The notes under the pieces were generated by a model. It was not told where the DNA came from. It did no database searches and worked only from the letters and a program-made list of their open reading frames with translations. Below are positions 1-6,340 of a stretch of 30,054 bases of DNA, piece after piece. The DNA lies in the NCBI GenBank assembly GCA_035517615.1, contig DATIYM010000052.1, positions 1 through 30,054 on the forward strand. The letters run 5' to 3'. Numbering within the stretch: the stretch's first letter is position 1; every line of letters begins with the position of its first letter. A program made the translations under genes and the position numbers. The DNA comes from AG25 sp035517615. GTDB taxonomy: Bacteria > Gemmatimonadota > Gemmatimonadetes > Gemmatimonadales > GWC2-71-9.

Positions 1-704
1 ATCTGCCGCAAGGTCATTTCCGACCCGCCTGCTTCCACCGCGAGCACGAGGACGTCGATTCCTGCGCGATTCAAGTGCGTCAGGTACGGCTCGATGGAGA
101 AAATGGCGGGGATATAAGGATCTTCCTCGATAACTTTGCCGCCCAGGGCGACAAATTCGGAGCGGAACGTGTTACGGAAGCCTCGTCCATACGCATTGCT
201 CGTGAACAGGATCCCGGCGCGCTCGGCTCCGAGCGACTGGCGCGCGAACCGCGCCAGGGCCGTACCGTAACGGATGTCGGTCGGGCAAAGGCGAAACACG
301 TAGGGACTTACTCCACTCAAATCAGGGCTCGTCGCCGACGGGGTCACCATCACCAAGGGAGTGGGATCGGCGCCGTAGACCTGTGCCGCGCTGAGCGAGG
401 TTCCCGATGCCAGATGTCCAATCACGGCCACCACGTCGCGATTGGCATAGAGTTGCTGCGCCACGCGTACCGCCGTGTCCTCGCTGCCCGAGTCGTCTGC
501 CACGGCGAGCTCGAGCTGGCGACCCCGAACGCCACCCCGGGCATTCAGCTCGGCTAGCGCGAGCTCGGCGCCGTGTCGCATGGCCGTCCCTCGAGCATCG
601 CCGAACGGGCCGGCCAGGCCGATCTGGATTGGCCCCCGGGACCGCGAGCATGCCGCGGCGACGAACCCCATCCCGATCAGGGCAAGAAGTCTTCCGATGT
701 GCAT
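1..704 (-). CDS. ABC transporter substrate-binding lipoprotein, LivJ-like (partial, C-terminus outside window)
   Basis: Read on the minus strand from an ATG at 704, an open frame of 234 codons runs off the left edge. The N-terminus is a lipoprotein signal peptide with a lipobox ending at Cys19 (VAAAC), so the protein should be anchored at the membrane facing the periplasm. The mature part begins with IQIGLAGPFGD, followed by an ALAELNARGGVRGR helix and the DDSG, VIGHLASG and TPSATSPDL segments. This order is typical of periplasmic-binding-protein type 1 receptors for Leu/Ile/Val, amides or urea. The family binds a small ligand in a two-lobed cleft and delivers it to an ABC permease. No permease or ATPase gene is visible here, so the ligand is unknown and the gene may be an orphan receptor. 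About 130-180 residues of the family's usual length are missing because of the window edge. Confidence 0.85.
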   Translation of the reverse strand, partial: MHIGRLLALIGMGFVAAACSRSRGPIQIGLAGPFGDARGTAMRHGAELALAELNARGGVRGRQLELAVADDSGSEDTAVRVAQQLYANRDVVAVIGHLASGTSLSAAQVYGADPTPLVMVTPSATSPDLSGVSPYVFRLCPTDIRYGTALARFARQSLGAERAGILFTSNAYGRGFRNTFRSEFVALGGKVIEEDPYIPAIFSIEPYLTHLNRAGIDVLVLAVEAGGSEMTLRQ

Positions 705-726
705 TTGTGTGGAAGAGTGCGGGGCA

Positions 727-755
727 AGGTTAAGACTCAAATACCAGAATTGCAA
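727..755 (-). promoter_or_regulatory. Candidate sigma70 promoter of the LivJ-like gene
   Basis: On the minus strand TTGCAA (755-750) and TAACCT (732-727) are separated by 17 bases. The predicted start near 720 gives a leader of about 16 nt before the ATG at 704. The leader has no clear Shine-Dalgarno sequence. Confidence 0.45.
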
Positions 756-777
756 CGGATCAGGCCCTCCCGGGCAG

Positions 778-819
778 GTTTCCACCGAGTTTTCCATATC
801 ATGTGGAGAAGTTGGAAAC
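778..819. repeat. Nested inverted repeat of TTTCCA motifs between divergent genes
   Basis: GTTTCCA at 778-784 pairs with TGGAAAC at 813-819. Inside it TTTTCCA (790-796) faces TGGAGAA (804-810). A further TTTCCA lies at 869-874, next to the start of the plus-strand gene. The position between two divergent genes suggests an operator, but the binding protein is unknown. Confidence 0.35.
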
Positions 820-865
820 TGGTTGCAGCCATCCGGCCGCCCCTCGCTGTCGGCCCAATGTGGGG

Positions 866-871
866 TAATTT
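866..871 (+). promoter_or_regulatory. -10 box placed for leaderless transcription of the 878 gene
   Basis: TAATTT ends six bases before the ATG at 878, so the expected transcription start falls on or next to the start codon. There is no recognisable -35 box 17 bases upstream. The same arrangement recurs at 1769-1774, 3986-3991 and 5074-5079. Confidence 0.45.
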
Positions 872-877
872 CCACTC

Positions 878-1729
878 ATGGAGAATCGAAGCGCGTCACG
901 GCTGCTCTGTCGCCTGGTGGGCGGGTTGGACCAATTGCTCACGGCGCGGGATCCGGCAGAGTTCGAAGCCGTCTGGACGCGTGAGGGATTGGGACAGCTC
1001 GGATGGGAAGCATTGACCCTCGCGCGGCGCGCCCGCGCGGAAACGTTGGAGCTCACGCTGGCGCAGCTCGATCGCCGCCTGCTCGTTGTGCTCGAACGCA
1101 GTCGAACCTTTCTCGACTCCCATCTCGCGACCTTCCGGGTGCCCGAGCTCGAACGGTGGCAGCACGCCGCCGCCGCCGCCCTGGTGGGCGCCCGCTGGGG
1201 GATTGCCGGACTCAGAACCGTCATCGCGGATACGCAGGCCCCGCTCGCCCGTCGCTACTTCGCGTTTCTCGGGCTCGCGGAGCGCCATCCGCCGGGGGCG
1301 TGGCCGGTGTTCGAGCGCTACATCCTGACGCCAGGCGCGCATCACGCCTTTGTAGCCGCGGCGGTCGAAGCGGCGCGTTACTATCCCGGGCATACGGACG
1401 CGCTACTCGCGTTATTCAATCGCATTCGCGGCGACCAGATGCTCCGGCGCTTTCTCGGGCCCAAGATCCTCGAGTCGCTGTATGTGCTGGGCGACCCGCG
1501 CAGCTTGCCGTTGCTCGAAGAGCTGCTGGTCGCGGGCCACACCGATCCCGACGGCGACCGGTGTGAAGTCACGCGCGCTCTCGTCACTGTCCGCAAGCTC
1601 ACCGGGCGGGTAGCCGCGAGCTCAAAGTTTGGCGATGGCGACGCAGCGGGCGTGCGACATATGCTCGATACCGCCGAACAGCGGTTCGAAGCCGAACGGG
1701 ATCAGATCCTTTCGGTCACGGTAATCTGA
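878..1729 (+). CDS. HEAT-like alpha-helical repeat protein of unknown function
   Basis: The 283-residue product has no signal peptide or membrane segment and should be cytoplasmic. It is rich in Ala, Leu and Arg and almost entirely helical. Between about residues 95 and 240 it has repeating helix pairs, for example ARRYFAFLGLAERHPPGAWP and a later LYVLGDPRSLPLLEELLVAG, which resemble HEAT/armadillo solenoid units that act as protein-binding scaffolds. The ATG at 878 is chosen because the codons before it carry a TAATTT box at leaderless spacing. The gene is divergent from the LivJ-like gene and is followed after 50 bases by the kinase gene on the same strand, so a role in the same signalling unit is possible but unproven. 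No catalytic motif is visible. The HEAT assignment is by eye and moderate. Confidence 0.7.
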   Translation: MENRSASRLLCRLVGGLDQLLTARDPAEFEAVWTREGLGQLGWEALTLARRARAETLELTLAQLDRRLLVVLERSRTFLDSHLATFRVPELERWQHAAAAALVGARWGIAGLRTVIADTQAPLARRYFAFLGLAERHPPGAWPVFERYILTPGAHHAFVAAAVEAARYYPGHTDALLALFNRIRGDQMLRRFLGPKILESLYVLGDPRSLPLLEELLVAGHTDPDGDRCEVTRALVTVRKLTGRVAASSKFGDGDAAGVRHMLDTAEQRFEAERDQILSVTVI

Positions 1730-1779
1730 AGCACCGGGCAAGGGCATAGCGACGTATAGCGTTCTTTTTATCTTAGTGC

Positions 1780-3453
1780 GTGCCAACCCAGGTTTCCTGC
1801 CCTTCCTGCCGCTCCGACATCCCCACAGGGGCCGCATTCTGTCCTTCCTGCGGTAATCCCTCGCCTACCGTCATCTCGAGCGAGCGGCCGGCGGCTCGTA
1901 CGGACGCGCCGGCGGAGGATGCCAGCGTCCGCTCGACGGTGGATCGCCTCGCGCGAGCCCTCGGCTCGAAATACCAGGTCAAACGTCTCATCGGGCGAGG
2001 AGGCTTCGCGGAGGTCTACGAGCTTTGGGATGTGGACCTGGATCGCAGGCTCGCCTGCAAAGTGTTGCTCCCCGAAATCGCCTGGACGCCCGGAATGATC
2101 GCACGGTTCCGTCAGGAGGCCAAAGCGCTGGCGCGCCTCCAGCATCCCGCGATCCTATCGATCCACTTCGCCGGTGACGCGGAAGGGCTCGTGTTCTATG
2201 TCATGCCGTTCATCGAGGGCGAATCACTCGCTGAAGCGCTGCGCCGCCGCAAAATGTTCTCCGTGTCCGAATGCCTCCGGATCATCGATCCGATCCTTCA
2301 GGCGCTCGAGCATGCACACGCGCAGGGGCTCGTCCACCGCGACATCAAGCCGGACAACGTGATGCTCGAGGCGAAATCCGGGCGTGCCATCCTCCTCGAT
2401 TTCGGAATCGCCAAGCTGCTCGATCCGGGGGAAGGGGCCGCAAAGACGGCCACAGGATTTACGGTGGGAACGGTGCAGTACATGAGCCCGGAACAGGCGC
2501 TGGGGCAGGCCGACCTCGACGGTCGCAGCGATCTGTACTCACTCGGAGCAATGCTGTTCCAAATGCTGACGGGATCGCCACCGTATGACGGCAAGTCGAG
2601 CGCGGAGATCGTTGGCAAGCATTTGGCCGACCCCGTGCCGGTGGCGAGCGACGTCAACGCCAGAATTCCGCGCTGGCTTTCCGATGTCATCCTTCGCTGT
2701 CTCGCCAAGAAACCGGACGAGCGGTTTCAGAGCGCGCGGGCGGTGCTGGACACGCTGCGCGCGACGCGGGCCGGAGGAGCGGCCGACGGCGATCTCGTCG
2801 GACTCGCTACCGTGGAGCGCAAGGTTCGCGAAGCGTCGACCGCGACATCCCGGATTCGGGCGACGACCCTGTGGATCTCAGGTGTGCTCGTCGGGATCGT
2901 GGGGCTGTGGTGGGCGGGGCGCGAGGGATTGGTGGGCAGGCCGCTCGTGCTGGTGCAGAACGGGCTGGTCGAGCCGGTGGAGATTCTGCGCAACGGTGTG
3001 CCGGTCGACACGATCGCGCCCAATCACGTTGTGCGGATGCGCATCTGGCGCGAGAGTGCGGCGTCCGCGCGGTGGCGGCTGATTCGACCCGGCAACCCGC
3101 CGATCGGCGAGCCCATGGAGGGTGATCTCACGGGTCCCGCGCCGCGATTCGGGCGGCAGACGTGGCACATCGAGGCACAGGCCGGGGGGCAGGCCTACTT
3201 CGCACCGCTCGTGACGAACACGACCCCTTCAGATATCACGGTGGAAGTCAATCCGGGCACCCGGGCCGCGGTGCGCTGCAACTGTCTCGTCCCGCGAGGA
3301 GCCGTCCGGGTCCACGTCGGCTATTATCGGCTGTACGCCAATTCCGGCTTGGCCGCCTACAATGCCGCACACCCCTACACCGGTCCACATGCGGACCAGA
3401 CAGTATCGGGCTCCAGGGTTGCGGCGAGCGGGGCGGTGGTGGTGACCTACTGA
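1780..3453 (+). CDS. Membrane-anchored Ser/Thr protein kinase with N-terminal zinc ribbon
   Basis: 557 residues from a GTG start. Residues 7-24 hold two CxxC knuckles (CPSC and CPSCG), a zinc ribbon. A Hanks-type kinase domain covers about 65-325. It has the glycine loop IGRGGFAEVY, ATP-binding Lys94 (LACKVL), the catalytic loop HRDIKPDN with Asp188, DFG at 207-209 and a SPEQ version of the APE motif near 236-239, so all catalytic residues are present. A single transmembrane helix lies at about 364-380, followed by roughly 175 residues predicted outside the cytoplasm with a beta-rich, Asn/Pro/Gly-containing sequence that I do not recognise. The layout is PknB-like, with an external sensor and internal kinase. 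TATCTT at 1769-1774 ends five bases before the GTG, consistent with a leaderless message. The gene ends one base before the convergent gene's stop codon. Substrates are unknown. Confidence 0.92.
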   Translation: MPTQVSCPSCRSDIPTGAAFCPSCGNPSPTVISSERPAARTDAPAEDASVRSTVDRLARALGSKYQVKRLIGRGGFAEVYELWDVDLDRRLACKVLLPEIAWTPGMIARFRQEAKALARLQHPAILSIHFAGDAEGLVFYVMPFIEGESLAEALRRRKMFSVSECLRIIDPILQALEHAHAQGLVHRDIKPDNVMLEAKSGRAILLDFGIAKLLDPGEGAAKTATGFTVGTVQYMSPEQALGQADLDGRSDLYSLGAMLFQMLTGSPPYDGKSSAEIVGKHLADPVPVASDVNARIPRWLSDVILRCLAKKPDERFQSARAVLDTLRATRAGGAADGDLVGLATVERKVREASTATSRIRATTLWISGVLVGIVGLWWAGREGLVGRPLVLVQNGLVEPVEILRNGVPVDTIAPNHVVRMRIWRESAASARWRLIRPGNPPIGEPMEGDLTGPAPRFGRQTWHIEAQAGGQAYFAPLVTNTTPSDITVEVNPGTRAAVRCNCLVPRGAVRVHVGYYRLYANSGLAAYNAAHPYTGPHADQTVSGSRVAASGAVVVTY

Positions 3454-3454
3454 C

Positions 3455-3979
3455 CTAACGCTGCTGTTTCGAGGCGGGCACGTACTTTACGATCCCGTTC
3501 AGTACGTCTTGGTCCGTAAGACTCACGTAGATCCATCGAGCCGAGCCCCGACCCCGCCACGTCAGCCGTGCAACTCGTTGCCCGTTTTTCCATTCCCAGC
3601 TGCTCTGCCGTCTCGTGCTCACGGTGCCAAAGCGGCGAGCCAGATCCTGCTGGGTGCGCGCGACGAGGCGGGAATCCCCCGAGTCGCCGAACGACAGCAT
3701 CATGATTTTTCCCTCGAGCACGTACGCGCTGAGATAACAGCGCGCGTTGTCCGCGGGGTCGCGGATCGTGACCCCGCACTCCATGCGCTTCGCGGTGTTG
3801 GCTGCGGTGTTGCAGCGAAACACGTCGTTATCGGAGAGCGCGCGTGCCCGATCGGCGAACGCGCGGTAATCCATGCCCGGAGTGAAACCGTGATACGCGT
3901 AGGGATTTGAGATAGCTTGAGCGTGAAGCAACGACATACAAGCGAGCGTCACGAGCGGCGGGATCGACAGCCGGTGCAT
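3455..3979 (-). CDS. Secreted hypothetical protein
   Basis: 174 residues with an N-terminal signal peptide (MHRLSIPPLVTLACMSLLHA, likely cut after AQA near residue 22). The mature protein starts with ISNPYAYHGFTPGMDY and contains three cysteines (in FRCNTA, MECGV and ARCYLS), so one disulfide is possible. I do not recognise the family; the GFTPGMDYRAFADRA segment resembles small periplasmic proteins that act on or sense envelope components, but that is weak. The start is the ATG at 3979. TATATT at 3991-3986 (minus strand) ends six bases before it and no Shine-Dalgarno sequence is present, which suggests leaderless expression. The gene is convergent with the kinase, with one base between stop codons, and lies downstream of the cspA terminator. 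Confidence 0.7.
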   Translation of the reverse strand: MHRLSIPPLVTLACMSLLHAQAISNPYAYHGFTPGMDYRAFADRARALSDNDVFRCNTAANTAKRMECGVTIRDPADNARCYLSAYVLEGKIMMLSFGDSGDSRLVARTQQDLARRFGTVSTRRQSSWEWKNGQRVARLTWRGRGSARWIYVSLTDQDVLNGIVKYVPASKQQR

Positions 3980-4000
3980 GGGACTAATATAAGGTTCCAG

Positions 4001-4032
4001 AAAACGAAGCGGGCCCGGTTAGGCCGGGCCCG
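4001..4032 (-). terminator. Rho-independent terminator after cspA
   Basis: On the minus strand a 9-bp GC stem (CGGGCCCGG at 4010-4018 pairing with 4024-4032) with a five-base loop is followed by a T-rich tail (CTTCGTTTT). It starts 18 bases after the cspA stop codon. Confidence 0.85.
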
Positions 4033-4050
4033 GTCGTACTTCGGATGGAA

Positions 4051-4251
4051 TCAAACCTTGCGAACGTTCTGCGCTTGCAAGCCCTTGGGACCCTGGGCGA
4101 CTTCGAATTCAACCGTATCGCCCTCGGCCAGGCTGCGGAAGCCTTCGGCCTGGATCGCCGTGAAGTGGACGAACACGTCCGGACCCGACTCCTGCGCGAT
4201 AAAGCCAAAGCCCTTTGCGTCGTTGAACCACTTCACCTTACCCTTTGCCAT
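4051..4251 (-). CDS. cspA: Cold-shock protein, CspA family
   Basis: 66 residues, the normal size of a single cold-shock domain. The start MAKGKVKWFNDAKGFGFI contains RNP1 (KGFGFI), and DVFVHFTAI contains RNP2 (VFVHF). These aromatic residues bind single-stranded RNA and DNA, and the family melts RNA secondary structure as an RNA chaperone in the cytoplasm. A GGAG Shine-Dalgarno sequence lies about 11 bases before the ATG at 4251. The gene is a single-gene transcription unit: a consensus promoter at 4411-4439, a leader of about 153 nt with three hairpins and a strong terminator at 4001-4032. This arrangement matches csp genes in which the long leader controls translation with temperature. Whether this copy is cold-induced or constitutive cannot be read from the sequence. 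Confidence 0.97.
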   Translation of the reverse strand: MAKGKVKWFNDAKGFGFIAQESGPDVFVHFTAIQAEGFRSLAEGDTVEFEVAQGPKGLQAQNVRKV

Positions 4252-4404
4252 ATCTGGTCAAACTCCGAACTGAGGGGCACGGCCCCGGAATAGAACGGCT
4301 CTGATCACCGCGATCAGAGACGGGCTCAAACAAAAAACCGCGAGACAGGTGGTCCTCGCGGTGCGCAGACAAACCGGTGACGGTGCCACGTATTGCTTGA
4401 ACCG
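4252..4404 (-). promoter_or_regulatory. Structured 5' leader of the cspA mRNA
   Basis: Three hairpins lie between the predicted transcription start and the ATG: 4337-4344 with 4355-4362 (8 bp, 10-base loop), 4299-4306 with 4312-4319 (8 bp, loop ACCGC) and 4274-4278 with 4282-4286 (5 bp, three-base loop). Long folded leaders of csp messages are known thermosensors in other bacteria; the role here is inferred from position. Confidence 0.6.
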
Positions 4405-4410
4405 GGGCCA

Positions 4411-4439
4411 AAAGTAGGTACGCCCTAGGAGGGTGTCAA
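4411..4439 (-). promoter_or_regulatory. Consensus sigma70 promoter of cspA
   Basis: On the minus strand a perfect TTGACA (4439-4434) is separated by 17 bases from TACTTT (4416-4411). The predicted start is near 4404. This is the best match to consensus in the window. Confidence 0.85.
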
Positions 4440-4503
4440 TAGCACCTCTACCCCCCTAAATCGTCAGCCGAGAGCGCCTTGCCAGCTTCTATACAGCATA
4501 CGG

Positions 4504-5037
4504 TCAGTGATTTGGCAAACCCATGGCGCTACGGTAGTCCCGCAACGCGGCCTCGTACGCCTTCAAGACATCGACCAGCCGATTTGCCGTTTCCTTCGGC
4601 TGCTTCGTCGCGGCCGACTCGCACGATGGGATGGCGCGAACCAGCGTATCGATCTGGGCGTTCAGCTTGCGCGCTTTGAGCGCGGTCGAGTCTGCGTACG
4701 CGCTGGGCGACATTTGCCCCCGCCCGCGGATCAGGAACCCCTGCGCCGCACCGCACAACGCCGCCAGCCGCTGGCCTGCCTGTTTCAGGCGCACCGAATC
4801 GCGACCCGCGCTCGCGACGTGATCGATGCCATCCTTCAGCTGCGCTACGCCACGACCGGTGGTCTTCAGGCCCTGGCGATATCGCGCCTGCGCGGGTGAC
4901 TCGACCGGAGGCTGAGGAGCGAGCAACTTGACCCCGGTGTCTGGCGGGGTTGTGTCTACGGGACGCGTGGGCTCCTGCCCCTGGCTGGGTACCACGGTGG
5001 CGAAGAGGAACGTGATAGCCATCACCAACCCGCGCAT
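4504..5037 (-). CDS. Secreted helical hypothetical protein
   Basis: 177 residues. The N-terminus is a signal peptide (MRGLVMAITFLFATVVPSQG) with likely cleavage after SQG, giving a mature protein that starts with QEPTRP. A Pro/Thr-rich linker to about residue 45 is followed by Ala/Lys/Arg-rich helices to the end, with two cysteines (LAALCGAA and IPSCES) that may pair. I do not recognise a family; the shape is that of a small periplasmic helical protein. A GAGGAG Shine-Dalgarno sequence lies seven bases before the ATG at 5037. The promoter region is shared with the divergent gene at 5086. The gene is separated from cspA by the cspA promoter and is not part of that unit. Confidence 0.7.
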   Translation of the reverse strand: MRGLVMAITFLFATVVPSQGQEPTRPVDTTPPDTGVKLLAPQPPVESPAQARYRQGLKTTGRGVAQLKDGIDHVASAGRDSVRLKQAGQRLAALCGAAQGFLIRGRGQMSPSAYADSTALKARKLNAQIDTLVRAIPSCESAATKQPKETANRLVDVLKAYEAALRDYRSAMGLPNH

Positions 5038-5071
5038 CGACGAACTCCTCTGTCTGTTGTTTCCGGCTTGG

Positions 5072-5079
5072 GTTATAAT
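5072..5079. promoter_or_regulatory. Symmetric -10 element serving divergent genes
   Basis: GTTATAAT reads as TATAAT on the plus strand (5074-5079), ending six bases before the ATG at 5086, and as TATAAC on the minus strand (5077-5072), placed for a transcript with a short leader and the GAGGAG site of the 5037 gene. Symmetric -10 boxes are known to fire in both directions. No clear -35 box is seen on either side. Confidence 0.45.
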
Positions 5080-5085
5080 GCTCGA

Positions 5086-5706
5086 ATGACGGTTCCCGCA
5101 ACCTCACGCCAGATTCGCACCTTCGAGGACCGTGCTGAGGCGTTGGCGCATTTCTTCTCTCGAGCCGGCGCCGCTCCCCGTTTGATCGCCTACGACGACA
5201 TGATCGGATGTCCGCTCGATCAGGGCCTTGCCGCAATGGAATGGACGGAGGCCGTCGGGATTCTCGAAGAAGGTGATCTCATTCACGCCGCTCGTCTCGG
5301 GAGCGAGAGCGCCGCGGCCGTCGTCGAACGCAAGGACGGCGATCAGCGCGTCTACATCTATTTTGGTCCACGCATGGACGCGCCTCCAGCCGATCCGTAC
5401 GAAGGCTCGCTCCTTTACGACCAGCCCGGAGTCCGGGCGTACATCTTTCAGCAACGCGTCCACGCTATCGCGCACTTTCTTCGGGCAACGCTGGGCGCTG
5501 GAGCGCTCGTCGCGATGCTCGGCCGCCGCGCCCCCGAGCTGCGCCACATCCGCCGCTGGTTGCGCGCGTTGTTCAGCGAGCACACCGCCGCCCGCTCCAC
5601 GCAATTACTTGGCGGCTGGTTCTCCGCGGGTGGCGCTGGCTGCCTGTTCCTCCCTCCCCACACCGACGAGTTGTACCGCTACGACGAAGTCGGCATCGAC
5701 ACCTGA
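5086..5706 (+). CDS. Hypothetical cytoplasmic protein
   Basis: 206 residues from the ATG at 5086. An earlier GTG at 5068 is rejected because it lies upstream of the TATAAT box. The protein begins MTVPATSRQIRTFEDRAEAL and has no signal peptide. It is a mixed alpha/beta sequence with an Asp/Glu-rich N-terminal half, a helical middle (HAIAHFLRATLGAGALVAML) and a C-terminus with a WFSAGGAGCLFLPPHTDELY segment. I do not recognise the family. TATAAT ends six bases before the start codon and there is no Shine-Dalgarno sequence, so the message is probably leaderless. The stop codon overlaps a candidate CTG start of the next gene, so the two are probably co-expressed. Confidence 0.7.
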   Translation: MTVPATSRQIRTFEDRAEALAHFFSRAGAAPRLIAYDDMIGCPLDQGLAAMEWTEAVGILEEGDLIHAARLGSESAAAVVERKDGDQRVYIYFGPRMDAPPADPYEGSLLYDQPGVRAYIFQQRVHAIAHFLRATLGAGALVAMLGRRAPELRHIRRWLRALFSEHTAARSTQLLGGWFSAGGAGCLFLPPHTDELYRYDEVGIDT

Positions 5707-6158
5707 ACGGTTTTTACACGCTAGTCGTCGTTTGGAGCGCGCTCGCCGCGAGAGGAGTGCAGGCGCCCGATAGCGCCACTCGCGCGCGGGCATTGCCTGC
5801 GCTGCGAGCGCTCGACCAATCGCTCTCCGCGTTGGACGCGGCGACGAGCGCCTATCTGAGCGACCTCGCGAACGCATCGTCGGAGCTCGTTCTCGCCCGC
5901 TCCGACCGGCTCCGGCACCGCTGTGCCGCGGCGGACAGTTCCGCCGCTACCACACAGCCGCTCGTGACCATGTACCGAGACGTACGCACTTCACTTGCCG
6001 CGCTCCGGTCCGCGCTCGCAGAGTGCGAGAACCAATTCACGACCGTCCACGGTGTGTTTGGTGCGGACTCGCTGCGCGCATGGGCGCCACACCGCCTGGC
6101 GCACCTGGGTGACGTGACCCGTCGCTACCGCCTCGCCGCACAGCCGCTTCTCCATTAG
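5703..6158 (+). CDS. Secreted hypothetical protein, candidate CTG start coupled to upstream gene
   Basis: The conservative start is the GTG at 5757 (133 residues). The frame stays open upstream to a CTG at 5703 and reads NGFYTLVVVWSALAARGVQA immediately before PDSATRA. That is a plausible signal peptide ending in VQA and would make a 151-residue secreted protein. No ATG, GTG or TTG exists between 5703 and 5757 in this frame. The CTG overlaps the upstream stop codon (CTGA), an arrangement like the usual ATGA coupling. The mature part is helical and Ala/Arg/Leu-rich, with two cysteines (HRCAA and AECEN), and resembles the secreted helical protein at 4504-5037 in style. I do not recognise a family. 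The reading frame is fairly sure; the start is not. Confidence 0.55.
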   Translation: MNGFYTLVVVWSALAARGVQAPDSATRARALPALRALDQSLSALDAATSAYLSDLANASSELVLARSDRLRHRCAAADSSAATTQPLVTMYRDVRTSLAALRSALAECENQFTTVHGVFGADSLRAWAPHRLAHLGDVTRRYRLAAQPLLH

Positions 6159-6191
6159 ACCCTCAAGTCGGCGAAGTGGAAACGTGCACGC

Positions 6192-6263
6192 TGTGGATAC
6201 ACAACTCCACATTCCTGTGGACTGCCACGCAACGGCTAGCGCTCCCGCACGTTAGTGTCCACA
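6192..6263. repeat. Cluster of TGTGGA/TCCACA motifs
   Basis: TGTGGATAC (6192-6200), TCCACA (6206-6211), TGTGGA (6216-6221) and TCCACA (6258-6263) lie within 72 bases; the middle two form a 6-bp inverted repeat with a four-base gap. The first differs by one base from a DnaA box. They lie about 45-115 bases upstream of the RNA promoter at 6307, so they could be activator or DnaA sites. Confidence 0.3.
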
Positions 6264-6306
6264 GTCGATGCACATGAAATGAGCTAACCCGAAGGAACAT
6301 CGGCAC

Positions 6307-6334
6307 TTGCGGGCTTTCGCCCCGGCCGTATATT
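6307..6334 (+). promoter_or_regulatory. Promoter of the candidate non-coding RNA
   Basis: TTGCGG (6307-6312) and TATATT (6329-6334) are separated by 16 bases. The expected start is near 6341. No ORF with a Shine-Dalgarno sequence follows. Confidence 0.6.
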
Positions 6335-6340
6335 GTCCCC

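Noticed and set aside
6192..6263. Chromosomal replication origin
   Set aside because: The four sites match a DnaA box only partly, there is no AT-rich unwinding stretch, and no dnaA, dnaN or similar gene is near.
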